Notes: generated by a model not told the origin, from the letters alone. Shown: positions 18,557 to 27,708, numbered from the stretch's first letter. The stretch: 64,000 nt of DNA from CAVVIO01 sp963748095 (GCA_963748095.1 CAVVIO010000020.1:44571-108570), one strand, 5' to 3'. Numbers and translations: made by a program.

Positions 18557-19621
18557 CTAAGAATCTTTAACCCTGCTGAAAGATAAGGCATTTAACAACC
18601 ACCGGGGAAGCGATTTTTCAGGATTCCTTTTCTGAAGGTTGAGATACCAGCCCAGTTTTTTCAAAATAGGAATACGGTGCGTTTCTACAAATTCTATCAA
18701 TGTGCCATCGGGATCTTCGGTATAGGAAAATGCTCCTGCAGCCTCACCCATGTCGAAGCTGTCGCCGGTGTCAACTGTAAACGGATGCCCTTTTTCCTTA
18801 CATTCTTCACGTAACAGGCTCATGCCATTAATATCGTAACACAGGTGAATAAAACCGATATCTCCCCAGAACCGGTCACGATATATTTTTTTAGGCTCGC
18901 GGTCAAGCACCTGTACAAGCTCAATCTGGCTGGTGCCGAAAAGGGGGCTGAATGCTCCCAGCCGTGGTTTGCTATGTCGTAAAATAACCCTTCTGAATTT
19001 ATTATTTCCTCCCGGTAATGCAGCAAAATCTTCAAAAACGCCGGTTTCGTCCAGCAATACTTCATCATAACCAAGAATGGTACTGTAAAATTTCATGGAT
19101 TTCTCCATATCAGAAACGCCTATAATAGCGCCATAAACAGCGCCTGTCAGTTTCTTTTCGTTTTTGAACCAGGTTTTACTTGGGACAATCTGAAACAAAT
19201 TGCCTTTTGGATCGCGGACAAAGAAATAATTCCGGCCGCAGGGATCATTTTGTAATCCGCCTACCAGGTCAAGCTGTTTTTCTTTATAATGTTCGAATGT
19301 TTTTTTTACATCTACACTTTTTATCTTGGCGGCAAATATTCCCAGGTCACCCAACTGTATTTTAAAAGTAGGAGAGAGTGGTTTGCGTTCGGTATATTGC
19401 CATATTTCAAATCCTCCGCCACCCTGCATGTTCAATACCAGCGCGGCATGCCTTTTTTGAGGCTGACCTCCCGTATATGGCAGCATGAATTTTGCTTCTG
19501 CCGATTCTTCAAACATTCTGATGTCCATCCCAAAATATTCTTTATACCATTTCCATGATTCCTGAACATCTGATACTCCAATCCCCAACTGCTGAATCCC
19601 GCTGATAATTTTTTCTTTCAT
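18557..19621 (-). CDS. two-domain VOC (glyoxalase/bleomycin resistance-like) protein
   Basis: A 354-residue protein made of two vicinal-oxygen-chelate domains, about 5-150 and 160-315. Each starts with the beta-strand pattern GIQQLGIGVSDVQESWKWY or YGAIIGVSDMEKSMKFY and ends with a strand in which a metal-binding Glu sits (FFVRDPKGNLFQIV, EDPDGTLIEFVE). A candidate metal His is in IGFIHLCYDI. The first ligand positions hold Gln and Gly rather than His, so the metal site is atypical or half-occupied. A 40-residue C-terminal tail is basic. The substrate is unknown; I would not call it lactoylglutathione lyase. It stands alone. Confidence 0.82.
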   Translation of the reverse strand: MKEKIISGIQQLGIGVSDVQESWKWYKEYFGMDIRMFEESAEAKFMLPYTGGQPQKRHAALVLNMQGGGGFEIWQYTERKPLSPTFKIQLGDLGIFAAKIKSVDVKKTFEHYKEKQLDLVGGLQNDPCGRNYFFVRDPKGNLFQIVPSKTWFKNEKKLTGAVYGAIIGVSDMEKSMKFYSTILGYDEVLLDETGVFEDFAALPGGNNKFRRVILRHSKPRLGAFSPLFGTSQIELVQVLDREPKKIYRDRFWGDIGFIHLCYDINGMSLLREECKEKGHPFTVDTGDSFDMGEAAGAFSYTEDPDGTLIEFVETHRIPILKKLGWYLNLQKRNPEKSLPRWLLNALSFSRVKDS

Positions 19622-20056
19622 TTACTGTTAAAATTTAATCCGGCGAATATAAAAATAATTTGTCAAGTTGATATTCATTGGAAATCATTAATTTTTCTTC
19701 TTGCGGTTAACATTTTCAATTCAAGACATATATTTTTTTGTATATCGTTCCGACGAGGTATTCTTTATTTATATAATATGAAAATAATACTACAAAACAG
19801 GTAACTGATGAAATTGTTTTATAGGTGATAATCACTTGTTGAAAGCTTAAAAAATAGAATGTGGCCCGATTAATTTAAAAGGGACAACATGAATGATGCT
19901 ATTTTAGGACTATAAAGTGCTTGCCCGAAAAGTCCGGTATCGGATAAGAAAAGTTCATTTTCAAGGCTTGCGAAGTCAGAAAATTCGCAGTTTACTAATG
20001 TAAATGAGGAATTTTCTGACAAGCGTAACGCAGAAAATGGAGTTTTCTTGCCGACA
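19622..20056. other. 435-base intergenic region with a long imperfect hairpin
   Basis: The upstream 200 bases are AT-rich leader of the VOC gene with no coding frame. The rest is the palindromic element at 19937-20056, ending at the stop codon of the SDR gene. Confidence 0.6.
19937..20056. repeat. long imperfect inverted repeat (about 50-nt arms)
   Basis: The arms are 19937-19986 and 20009-20056. The inner stem GTCAGAAAATTC / GAATTTTCTGAC is a perfect 12 bp around a 22-base loop. An internal loop of about 15 bases follows, and then an outer stem AAGAAAAGTTCATTTTC / GAAAATGGAGTTTTCTT with 15 of 17 pairs. It lies immediately downstream of the SDR gene and could act as its 3' RNA structure or terminator, or be a MITE-like remnant. 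No long T-run follows the stem on the minus strand. Confidence 0.7.
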
Positions 20057-20860
20057 CTATGTAGGACTCACTTTCCTTGCTAATTTATAATATAGTCCGG
20101 GTAAGTATTTTCGGATAGATACCATTAAAGTCTCACTTTTCCCGACCAGGATTTCCTTTTTATTTTTTTTCAGTCCTTTAATGATTTTTCGTACACACTG
20201 ATCAACCGGCATGCCGGCAGCCTGTCCTTCATCCATTACGCCATATGCTTTTCCTTCTTTATCAATCGCATTAATTGAAATATTGGTACTTATCCTGCCC
20301 GGAACAACCAGTGTAACCAGTATATTTTTGCTGTATAATTCAGCCCTGATGGTATCAAAAAAACCATGCAAAGCGTGTTTAGATGCCGAATAAGCCGAAC
20401 GTAGCGGGAAACCGAATTTGCCAACAATACTTGATATTACAATGATATGTCCGCCGCCATTAGCCACCATCGAAGGCAACACCGCTTTTGTAAGGGTAAC
20501 AGCACCGAAAAAGTTGGTTTCCATTACCTTTCGGTCCACTGCAACTGGCGTTTCAAGCGCAAAGGAACGTTGGCTGATTCCACCGTTATTTATAAGGATA
20601 TCTATTTTCTTAACTTTTTCCAGGACCTGCCGTGATGTTTCATTAATATTTTTTTCATCTGTCAGATCAATTGGAAATACATGACAGGTCGATCCAAGTT
20701 GCTCACATTCCTGCTTCACTTCTTTCAGGCGGTTCAGGTTTCTTGAGGAAAGAACAAGCGTGGCTTTTTCTTTGGCAAACTGGAGGGCCAGTTCCTGTCC
20801 GATACCCGATGAAGCACCGGTTATCCAGATAATCTTATTGGTGTACAGCATATTTTGCAA
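20057..20860 (-). CDS. short-chain dehydrogenase/reductase
   Basis: A 267-residue classical SDR. The Rossmann motif TGASSGIGQELA is at about 15-26, DLTDE after beta-3, NNGG near 92, and the catalytic Ser-Tyr-Lys appears as VISSIVGKFGFPLRSAYSASKHAL with YSASK. The substrate is not predictable; the FDTIRAELYSKNILVTLVVPGRISTNIS region resembles the DHRS7 or sterol-like reductases of Bacteroidota. An in-frame ATG (MLYTNK) three codons downstream could be used. It lies 20 bases after the acyltransferase gene on the same strand, so a lipid-related oxidoreductase is plausible but unproven. Confidence 0.9.
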   Translation of the reverse strand: MQNMLYTNKIIWITGASSGIGQELALQFAKEKATLVLSSRNLNRLKEVKQECEQLGSTCHVFPIDLTDEKNINETSRQVLEKVKKIDILINNGGISQRSFALETPVAVDRKVMETNFFGAVTLTKAVLPSMVANGGGHIIVISSIVGKFGFPLRSAYSASKHALHGFFDTIRAELYSKNILVTLVVPGRISTNISINAIDKEGKAYGVMDEGQAAGMPVDQCVRKIIKGLKKNKKEILVGKSETLMVSIRKYLPGLYYKLARKVSPT

Positions 20861-20880
20861 ATAAATTAGTGATCATTGAA

Positions 20881-22254
20881 TTATTTTGTTGTTGCAGACT
20901 GATCATAAATCTCATTCATTGTCCCGATGATCTCCTGTCGAAGCTGTTGTAAACTCTGTAATTTTTTATTTTTTCTCAGTAAGAAGAAATTATACCTGCA
21001 CCTTGCACTTAATTTTTTAATAGATATAAAATAATTGAAGGCAAACTGGCCTGTAAAGGGAAGTGTTAAAATTCCAATTATTTTGAGCCACCAGAAAGGA
21101 ACAAATATCAATATCAGAATGGTTAGAATTAAATAATAAAGAATAAAAAATACGAGGCCCAAACCGTATTTAAAGGTACCAACAAATTGAGGATCCTTGA
21201 TTTTTGAGGTAAATAACAGGGGCATTTTATAGGGAAGGTAATTTTCTGCTATCCCTGCAAGGAACAATGGGAAAGACAGGATAAGACCAAGTATGTGAAG
21301 GAGCATCATGAAATAAGAATACCGTTTCTTTTTTAATACCCAATCACGCAATTTTAAATCATCCAGTCCCTTCATGTACTCCTGCATTTTTGAGTTCATG
21401 ATCTCAACCTTTTTCGGTTGTTTTTCCTCATAGGCGTTTAATACAGATATCATTTCCTGATCGGCCTTAAATTTGTCCCACAGCCGGTGGCCGGAAATCC
21501 CCAGTCTTTCGCGCATGCTATCATTGTATACTATCCTCATATCCATGTATAACCCGTAATTAGTCTCACTGGGAATATGGATCATGTATTTTTTCATTTC
21601 TTCAGATAGCCTGTCTTTTAGGGCATTTATTCCTAAAGCATTATTTTCCGTATACAGCTTATAATATTCCGAAACTTCAATGGGTTTGCCATAGTTGATA
21701 AGAAGGGTGGATCTGAATTTTTGGTAATGCCCGTAATCCAGTCCCACTGGAACAATTTTTACTCCCGGATTAGTTCCATAATCTTCCTGGGCTTTGAATG
21801 CCATACGGAAAATACCCTTAACAAGGGGCCGCAAACGACGGTATTCACCATGGTTGCCTTCGGCGAAAATAGTTATTGGGTTTTTCTTTCTTCGAAGGAT
21901 ATCCAATGTTGAGTTAAATATCTCATCATTTTTTTTCAGGTTTTCAGCGCCGTCCCGCATCCTGTACATCGGCAGCATTTTTAAAAATGTGAGTATTGCA
22001 ACTAATAGCGGAGTATTAAAAATATCAGCACGGGCAATAAATATTGTCTGGTATTTATTGCTGCAAACTACAGCCAACGCGTCTAACAGGGCATTTTGAT
22101 GATTCGGTGCCAGAATAACAGGTGCATTCTCCGGAATATTTACTTCATTTTTAATCGTGAATTTTTTGAAATATTTTCGTATAGAAAAACCGATAATTGT
22201 CCTTTTTAAAAATTCGTAAAACAATGACCAGTGATCAATCCTCTTTTTACTCAT
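20881..22254 (-). CDS. PlsC-type glycerolipid acyltransferase with membrane C-terminus
   Basis: A 457-residue protein. The acyltransferase domain covers about 25-250, with VILAPNHQNALLDALAV (an H-x5-D version of block I seen in the bacterial GPAT/DHAPAT-like group), FIARADIF, the TIFAEGNHGEYRRLRPLVKG block (equivalent of F-P-E-G-T-R-S) and VKIVPVGLDYGHY. Residues about 310-420 hold three or four membrane helices. It probably acylates lysophosphatidate or another glycerolipid at the inner membrane. Upstream partner of the SDR gene. It is longer than typical PlsC (about 240 aa) because of the C-terminal membrane part, which is usual in this subfamily. Confidence 0.85.
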   Translation of the reverse strand: MSKKRIDHWSLFYEFLKRTIIGFSIRKYFKKFTIKNEVNIPENAPVILAPNHQNALLDALAVVCSNKYQTIFIARADIFNTPLLVAILTFLKMLPMYRMRDGAENLKKNDEIFNSTLDILRRKKNPITIFAEGNHGEYRRLRPLVKGIFRMAFKAQEDYGTNPGVKIVPVGLDYGHYQKFRSTLLINYGKPIEVSEYYKLYTENNALGINALKDRLSEEMKKYMIHIPSETNYGLYMDMRIVYNDSMRERLGISGHRLWDKFKADQEMISVLNAYEEKQPKKVEIMNSKMQEYMKGLDDLKLRDWVLKKKRYSYFMMLLHILGLILSFPLFLAGIAENYLPYKMPLLFTSKIKDPQFVGTFKYGLGLVFFILYYLILTILILIFVPFWWLKIIGILTLPFTGQFAFNYFISIKKLSARCRYNFFLLRKNKKLQSLQQLRQEIIGTMNEIYDQSATTK

Positions 22255-22316
22255 CTGTTCTTTTTAATATGATATGTTACTGCATGTATCTTTTATCTTC
22301 AGCTTTTGACGGAAGT

Positions 22317-23270
22317 TTAATTTTTCATAGGAATTTTTGACCATAAATAGGCTATGCTCAGTCCGGACAATATATGCCAGATACCCCACCATGCAGCTAT
22401 ATAAGCCATTCCTCCGATAGCAAGTTCAGGAGGGAAAATTTTAGGATTAAATAAAAGTACAAGCGCGAGCCCTGAATTTTGTATTCCGGTCTCGATGGTT
22501 ATGGTCCGGCGATCGGCAGCATTTCTTTTAAAAATAGTAGCAAATGTGAAACCAGTCGTCAATGCCAGCGTGTTATGTATCAGTACAATAAAAAAGATAA
22601 ATTTTATATGGGCCAGGAAATGATCATAGTTTTTAAGAAATGCCAGTAATACTATTACCATAAAAAGAAGTACCGAGATCTTACGGATAGGTTTCATAAT
22701 TTTGGCTGTAAGCGCAGGAAACTTCCAGTTGAACAACATTCCTAAAATCAGGGGAATTCCCAGAAGGATAAAGACTGTCTGAAACATTTGCACCGGATCG
22801 ATCTGCAGGGGCTGTAACAATGTACCCGAATCAATCCTTCCTATAAAATTGGTATACAATCCACCCCAGAAAGCAAAATTAAAAGGGGTAAGAAAAATAG
22901 CAGCCAGCGTGGAAAAAGCTGTAAGACTTACTGATAATGCAGTATTTGCTTTTGCCATAGCCGACATAAAATTTGAAATATTCCCTCCCGGACACGATGC
23001 TACCAGGATCATGCCCATTGCCACCGACGGGGTTATGATTTGGTTAAAAAGGATTACAAGAAGAAATGTGACCAGGGGTAACATGAAAAATTGTGAAATC
23101 ACCCCGATTATAGGAGTTCTTGGATTAAGCAGAATGCGCTTAAAATGTTCAACCTTGATTTCCAGCGCAACACCGAACATGATAAAAGCTAAGGTGAAAT
23201 TTATAGCCAGAAGACCCTCGGGAGAGAAATTAAGACGAATTGTATCCAGCGCTTTCAGGGACTCAAACAT
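22317..23270 (-). CDS. bile acid:sodium symporter family protein
   Basis: A 317-residue membrane protein with nine or ten hydrophobic helices. The BASS/SBF family features are present: FTLAFIMFGVALEIKVEHF, VASCPGGNISNFMSAMAKANTALSVSLTAFSTLAAIFLTPF with the conserved crossover region, and the second-half TIETGIQNSGLALVLL. Bacterial members import small organic anions such as pantoate or keto-acids, or unknown solutes with sodium, so bile acid should not be assumed. It starts about 60 bases upstream of the acyltransferase start on the same strand and may head that unit. Confidence 0.92.
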   Translation of the reverse strand: MFESLKALDTIRLNFSPEGLLAINFTLAFIMFGVALEIKVEHFKRILLNPRTPIIGVISQFFMLPLVTFLLVILFNQIITPSVAMGMILVASCPGGNISNFMSAMAKANTALSVSLTAFSTLAAIFLTPFNFAFWGGLYTNFIGRIDSGTLLQPLQIDPVQMFQTVFILLGIPLILGMLFNWKFPALTAKIMKPIRKISVLLFMVIVLLAFLKNYDHFLAHIKFIFFIVLIHNTLALTTGFTFATIFKRNAADRRTITIETGIQNSGLALVLLFNPKIFPPELAIGGMAYIAAWWGIWHILSGLSIAYLWSKIPMKN

Positions 23271-23424
23271 AGGTTTCTATTTATAGTTATCAGCAGTTGT
23301 CGTTAGGGTTAGTGGGGGATTCAGTGAAAATACCCGGGAATATTTACGGAAAATCCCGCGACTAATATAGTAAAAATTCTTTTAGTTAAACAGTTGAATA
23401 TATCAGTGCAATTCTCAATATTTC

Positions 23425-23432
23425 TATATTTG
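23425..23432 (+). promoter_or_regulatory. candidate -7 box of the flavin reductase gene
   Basis: TATATTTG matches the Bacteroidota TAnnTTTG element exactly and sits 22 bases before the ATG at 23455. No good -33 TTG was found at the usual 19-21 base spacing. Confidence 0.45.
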
Positions 23433-23454
23433 TGAAGCTGAAAATATAAGAATT

Positions 23455-23982
23455 ATGAATTCATTGGAAAATTATTTTAACCGCGTACCTGCCGAATCAA
23501 TAAAAGATAACGTATTCGATCTTATTGGCAGGCAGTGGATGTTAATTACCGCCGGTACTACCGGTCATTTTAATACCATGACGGCCAGCTGGGGCAGTAT
23601 GGGTATTTTGTGGAACAAACCCGTGGCTATTTGTTTTATACGCCCGACTCGCTACACCTATAAGTTTGCCGAAGAATACAGTCATTACACCCTAAGTTTT
23701 TTTGATGAAAATTATCGTGATGTATTAAATATATGTGGTACCAAATCGGGTCGCGATATGGATAAAATCAAAGCCACCGGATTAACACCCCTGCTTACTT
23801 CAGATAAGAATATAGGATTTATGGAATCGAGGATGATAATCGAATGTAAAAAGCTGTATTCCGATGATCTTGTCCCCGGTAATTTTGTTTTTCCGGATAT
23901 TGCTCGTAAAAATTATCCACGTAAGGATTTCCACCGTTTTTATATTGGCGAAGTGGTGAATTGCTTTCTGAAAAAGAGCTGA
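23455..23982 (+). CDS. flavin reductase-like (FMN-binding split barrel) protein
   Basis: A 175-residue protein of the flavin reductase domain family. Visible are LIGRQWMLITAGTTGHFNTMTASWGSMGILWNKPVAICFIRPTRYTYKFAEEY, the FMN-binding part of the split barrel, then YTLSFFDENYRDVLNICGTKSGRDMDKI. The family uses NAD(P)H to reduce FMN, or stores flavin for partner enzymes. Members in anaerobic Bacteroidia and Clostridia are common and mostly uncharacterised. The following DCC-type gene starts 42 bases later on the same strand. Confidence 0.9.
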   Translation: MNSLENYFNRVPAESIKDNVFDLIGRQWMLITAGTTGHFNTMTASWGSMGILWNKPVAICFIRPTRYTYKFAEEYSHYTLSFFDENYRDVLNICGTKSGRDMDKIKATGLTPLLTSDKNIGFMESRMIIECKKLYSDDLVPGNFVFPDIARKNYPRKDFHRFYIGEVVNCFLKKS

Positions 23983-24024
23983 TTGCCGATTAAACAATTC
24001 TGTTGATCTGGCGTTTCAGGATAT

Positions 24025-24429
24025 ATGTCAAAAGAAAAATCACTTGTTTTGTTCGATGGTATTTGCAATTTATGCAGCGCTGCAGTACTATTCATTCTGA
24101 AAAGAGATGGTAAGGACAGATTCAGGTTTGCTTCACTGCAATCGGAAAGCGCCGGAATAATTCTGAAGGAATACAACTTTTTTGGAAATATTCCGGATAC
24201 AATTATTCTTATCGAAGAAAGCAAAGTTTATTTAAAATCTTCTGCTGTTCTCCGGATTGTTAAACATTTAAGGGGCGCCTGGCCACTGTTTTACGGGTTT
24301 ATTATTTTTCCCGTGTTTATCCGTGATCGTATTTACGACTGGGTGGCCAGTAACCGTTTCCATTGGTTTGGCAGGAAAAGTCAATGTTATATTCCGGATG
24401 AAAAATGGAAAGATCGCTTTTTTGGTTAG
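24025..24429 (+). CDS. DCC family thiol-disulfide oxidoreductase (DUF393)
   Basis: A 134-residue protein. The family motif D-G-x-C-x-x-C is at residues 11-17 (VLFDGICNLCSAAVLFILKRD), followed by FRFASLQSESAG and DTIILIEESKVYLKSSAVLRIVKHL. The two Cys are predicted to be redox active. The C-terminal half has a hydrophobic segment (FYGFIIFPVFIRDRIYDWVA) that may sit at the membrane. It is probably co-transcribed with the flavin reductase gene. The redox partner is unknown. Confidence 0.92.
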   Translation: MSKEKSLVLFDGICNLCSAAVLFILKRDGKDRFRFASLQSESAGIILKEYNFFGNIPDTIILIEESKVYLKSSAVLRIVKHLRGAWPLFYGFIIFPVFIRDRIYDWVASNRFHWFGRKSQCYIPDEKWKDRFFG

Positions 24430-24552
24430 CATTTTTTCATCACAACATTTTCATTCAGTAAGATAACTGAAACCAGTTGATTTTTTCTAAAAGAAAACTG
24501 TAAAAAATTCACTAAAGATTTATAAATTGTAAATAACTAAACCATTAAAAAT

Positions 24553-25425
24553 ATGAAATACCTGAACTCAAAAAAATTAACCCTGTTATTGACAAGTTTT
24601 GCGATAATTGGATATGTAAACGCGCAGGATACATTAAAAACAGATACCACTAAATTCTGGGCTGCCGGGGGGATGACAAGTATAACTTTTTCGCAGCTCA
24701 GTTTTAACAATTGGGCTGCCGGTGGTGATAACTCAATGACCGGACTTCTCAGTTTAAATCTTTTTGGAAATTATTCAAAAAACAAATTAGACTGGAAAAA
24801 CACACTCGATCTGAATATTGGATTTCTAAAGCAGGGTTCCGATCAGGCCAAAAAAAGTGACGACCGCTTCGAAGTAGCATCAAAATTAGGGTACAAAGCT
24901 TCTAAACATTGGTTTTATAGTGCATTACTAAGTTTCAAAACCCAGTTTTTAGATGGTTTCGATCCGGCATTTGCTGATTCTTCGGTGCTGATATCTTCTT
25001 TTATGGCGCCTGCTTATATCCAATTATCAATAGGTATGGATTATCAGCCCAATAAATATTTTTCCATGATGTTATCACCATTATCGGCAAGAATTACACT
25101 CGATCTGAACGATACTTTAGCCAGCCGTGGCATGTTTGGTATAAAACCCGGAAATAAAGCGCTGTTCGAAGTTGGAAGTTATGCCCGGTTCGTTTATAAA
25201 AAGGAATTATTTAAAAATGTACTGGTCTCCTCAAAACTATCACTTTTCTCCAGTTATACAGACCATCCCGAGAATATCGATGTTGACTGGGAAAATAATA
25301 TCAACCTGGTAGTCAACAAATTTTTGACGACTAATTTCATTCTGCATTTACTGTATGATAATAATGTAATTAAGCGGGTACAGGTGAAGGAAGTATTTGG
25401 CGTGGGTATTACCTATAAATTCTGA
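24553..25425 (+). CDS. DUF3078 domain-containing outer-membrane-like protein
   Basis: A 290-residue secreted protein with a signal peptide ending near YVNAQ (about residue 25). DUF3078 is recognised by the WAAGG repeats: FWAAGGMTSITFSQLSFNNWAAGGDNSM, then a series of beta-strands (LLSLNLFGNYSKNKLDWKNTLDLNIGF, KLGYKASKHWFYSALLSFKTQF). It ends in an aromatic (GITYKF), suggesting a small outer-membrane barrel. The function is unknown, and the family is largely confined to Bacteroidota. It is followed convergently by the DUF4924 gene, 14 bases away. Confidence 0.9.
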   Translation: MKYLNSKKLTLLLTSFAIIGYVNAQDTLKTDTTKFWAAGGMTSITFSQLSFNNWAAGGDNSMTGLLSLNLFGNYSKNKLDWKNTLDLNIGFLKQGSDQAKKSDDRFEVASKLGYKASKHWFYSALLSFKTQFLDGFDPAFADSSVLISSFMAPAYIQLSIGMDYQPNKYFSMMLSPLSARITLDLNDTLASRGMFGIKPGNKALFEVGSYARFVYKKELFKNVLVSSKLSLFSSYTDHPENIDVDWENNINLVVNKFLTTNFILHLLYDNNVIKRVQVKEVFGVGITYKF

Positions 25426-25439
25426 TCGGTAGCCGGCAA

Positions 25440-25982
25440 CTATAACTCCAGTTTACCTTCTTCCATATCTTTATACCTTTTCGAAAGGTAGGCCAGCAGG
25501 CTGCTGAAAGTCGACATGGCTTCATTTGTTTCCGCGCTGATGTTCTTTTTCTGGAGGCGTAACATTAAAAGTGCATACAAACCATTGAAACAGGTTTCGA
25601 TATCGTTGGCGGCCTTGTATACCGACCGGTCATTAAATTCTTTTATGTTCGGTTCTGCCAGGCGATATAACCCTTTGTATTTTCCATCACCCAAATCGTT
25701 CAAAAGCCGCAAATGGAGATCGTTCATTTCATTAATTGTATTTTTCACAAACTGAAGGTGCCCTGTTTTTTGAATACGTTCTTCATACATCATTACGATC
25801 AGGTTGGTGTACCAGTCGCGAATTTCCTGTTTAACTTTTTCAGGTTGCGTGTACTGCGAAACGATATTTTTCTCAATCCGCTCCATATCGAACCCGTAAA
25901 CCCTTATCAGATCCTCTACCTGCCACATGTATAAAACATATTCGGCTATGTTCGATTTTTTCTTTTCTCTAGCTATCAGCAT
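25440..25982 (-). CDS. DUF4924 family protein
   Basis: A 180-residue, probably all-helical cytoplasmic protein without signal peptide or membrane helices. It is recognised by the family start MLIAREKKKSNIAEYVLYMWQVEDLIR and by EEMYEERIQKTGH-like and NDLHLRLLNDLGDGKYKGLYR stretches. The family is restricted to Bacteroidota, with no known function. It lies 15 bases after the S4-domain gene on the same strand, and the pairing suggests an operon, but I know of no shared function. Confidence 0.85.
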   Translation of the reverse strand: MLIAREKKKSNIAEYVLYMWQVEDLIRVYGFDMERIEKNIVSQYTQPEKVKQEIRDWYTNLIVMMYEERIQKTGHLQFVKNTINEMNDLHLRLLNDLGDGKYKGLYRLAEPNIKEFNDRSVYKAANDIETCFNGLYALLMLRLQKKNISAETNEAMSTFSSLLAYLSKRYKDMEEGKLEL

Positions 25983-25997
25983 ATTTTATTGGTTTTA

Positions 25998-26387
25998 TCA
26001 GATATCATCCAGGTTATCGTCTTTCATCCGGTCTATCACCCGGCGTTCTTTTTTAGTGGGGCGTCCGGTTCCACGATCCCTTTTTACAAATACTGTTTCG
26101 TTAATATTCAGTTTATTCAGTTCCTCTACCGAAGTAAGGTCTTCAATATAGTCCTGCACCAAACGGGCAGATAGTCTTTTCTCCAGCACATCTTTTACCT
26201 TGTAAGTATATACTACAGGTAATTTACGAACCAGTATAATATCCCCGGTTTTAATTTCCCGCGAAGGTTTAACCTGTACATCGTCAATAATTACCCGCCC
26301 TTTTTTACAGGCTTCTGTAGCCAGGCTTCGTGTTTTATATATTCTTACGGCCCATAACCATTTGTCAACTCGTACTTTTTTATCCAC
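25998..26387 (-). CDS. hslR: S4 domain RNA-binding protein (Hsp15-like)
   Basis: A 129-residue protein. The S4 RNA-binding domain is at 1-65: VRVDKWLWAVRIYKTRSLATEACKKGRVIIDDVQVKPSREIKTGDII. The basic C-terminus has GTGRPTKKERRVIDRM, typical of the Hsp15/HslR family, which in E. coli rescues stalled 50S subunits carrying nascent chains. No catalytic domain is attached, so it is not a pseudouridine synthase. It is the first gene of a two-gene minus-strand unit with DUF4924. Confidence 0.9.
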   Translation of the reverse strand: MDKKVRVDKWLWAVRIYKTRSLATEACKKGRVIIDDVQVKPSREIKTGDIILVRKLPVVYTYKVKDVLEKRLSARLVQDYIEDLTSVEELNKLNINETVFVKRDRGTGRPTKKERRVIDRMKDDNLDDI

Positions 26388-26494
26388 ACCTGTTAGTTTG
26401 TGGCAAAATTATAAAAACATCTCGTTCTTTCAGAATTCTGCATGAAGATTAACAGGGTTACAGGGTTGGAGACAAATCTGCCTTTTCCAACACT

Positions 26495-26528
26495 ATGTTC
26501 CGGTTCGTGTCTTCACAAACCGGAACAT
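26495..26528. terminator. 34-base palindromic hairpin in the gap before the lipoprotein gene
   Basis: The arms ATGTTCCGGTT (26495-26505) and AACCGGAACAT (26518-26528) pair perfectly, with GTG/CAC continuing inside after one mismatch. There is no adjacent T-run, so a terminator is uncertain. An operator or a small mobile palindrome is equally possible. Confidence 0.45.
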
Positions 26529-26655
26529 GCATATGATTCGTATGTTAAAAGTATGTAACTTGGGAGGGGATTTTTAAAGAGATTGAAAGTGAATCCAATA
26601 AAAAAATAATTCGTATACAACGACATAAAGATTAAGTTTAATTAAATTGAATATT

Positions 26656-27474
26656 ATGAGCGCTTTTAAATTAATGAAAAGATTGCATTCTAGCGGGAGT
26701 AAAGTACTGTTAGCTTCAGTACTCACATTATTATTTGTAATGTCAGGATGTGATAAAAAAGACGACAATGCCGGGGCACCGGAATTACCGCCCCTCGAGT
26801 CGATGGTTATGGATATCAGTGGATTTACTTCACAGCAAAAGTCTGCTGCTGAAATTAATACGTCTTTTAACTGGAGTGTTGCCGCATTAACGGTAATCGC
26901 ATGGAATGCCTTTATTGTCGATACACTTGCTGTTCCTGTTGTTGCATTTAGGGAATCGTTTAATCATGCGGCCGTAAAAGATACAAATGACACCTGGAAA
27001 TGGTCATATACTGTATCGGTTGCAAGTGTAATCTATACGGCTGAATTATTCGGGAAAATAGTGGGAGCGGATGTAAATTGGAAAATGTATGTTTCACAGG
27101 AAGGTGGCTTTTCAAAATTCTTGTGGTTTGAAGGCAAATGTGATATAGCAAGAACGAGAGGAACATGGACGCTTTATGAGAATCCCCGGAACTCTAACCA
27201 AGTTATTAGCATCGAATGGTCGAAGGACTGGAGCAAAGGAACCGGAAATATCAAATATACCAATGTAAGACCGAATGATGACGGGAATGGTGATTATATC
27301 CAATATGGAATAACCGCTGATACCGATTTTGATGCATTTTATGAAATATACGACAACAGTAAGGATAACCTGGTACAGATAAAGTACAACAGGGAAACCC
27401 ATGTAGGGAAAATAAACTACGCACAGGCATGGCATTGCTGGGACGAATTACTGCAGGATATTACCTGCCCATAA
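26656..27474 (+). CDS. hypothetical lipoprotein
   Basis: A 272-residue protein of unknown family. The start at ATG 26656 gives a lipoprotein signal: KRLHSSGSKVLLASVLTLLF, then lipobox VMSGC with Cys near residue 31 and a charged DKKDDN linker. A TTG three codons earlier is less likely. The mature domain looks beta-rich, with regularly spaced Trp (WKWSYTVS, DVNWKMYV, FLWFEGK, GTWTLYE, IEWSKDWSKG) and D/N-rich turns, suggesting a lipocalin-like or barrel-sheet fold. That is only an impression. It is monocistronic with a good terminator. No partner is adjacent. Confidence 0.75.
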   Translation: MSAFKLMKRLHSSGSKVLLASVLTLLFVMSGCDKKDDNAGAPELPPLESMVMDISGFTSQQKSAAEINTSFNWSVAALTVIAWNAFIVDTLAVPVVAFRESFNHAAVKDTNDTWKWSYTVSVASVIYTAELFGKIVGADVNWKMYVSQEGGFSKFLWFEGKCDIARTRGTWTLYENPRNSNQVISIEWSKDWSKGTGNIKYTNVRPNDDGNGDYIQYGITADTDFDAFYEIYDNSKDNLVQIKYNRETHVGKINYAQAWHCWDELLQDITCP

Positions 27475-27499
27475 CGAGAGTTGTCTGATAATGAAAAGG

Positions 27500-27524
27500 C
27501 CGGGATTGTTCCCGGTTTTTTTTT
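27500..27524 (+). terminator. terminator after the hypothetical lipoprotein
   Basis: Stem CCGGGA / TCCCGG with loop TTGT, flanked by AAAAGG before and nine T after, 26 bases past the stop. Confidence 0.92.
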
Positions 27525-27708
27525 GTTATAAATGTGTTCTTCCCGTAATTGGAAACCGGATATTAGAATTGATATTATCCCAGGAAATTATTGATAAATA
27601 AAATTCTTTATTGAAATTTCAAATACCTGATCAAAATCATCCCACCATAGTTGGAAAATTCACGTATAAGGGTGAAATTTAAACTTTATTGTTAATTCAT
27701 AATATACA

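Noticed and set aside
20040..26500. Similarity of CCGACACTATG (20051-20061) and CCAACACTATG (about 26487-26497) near two hairpins
   Set aside because: The shared part is 10 of 11 bases only and the hairpins differ, so it is likely chance.
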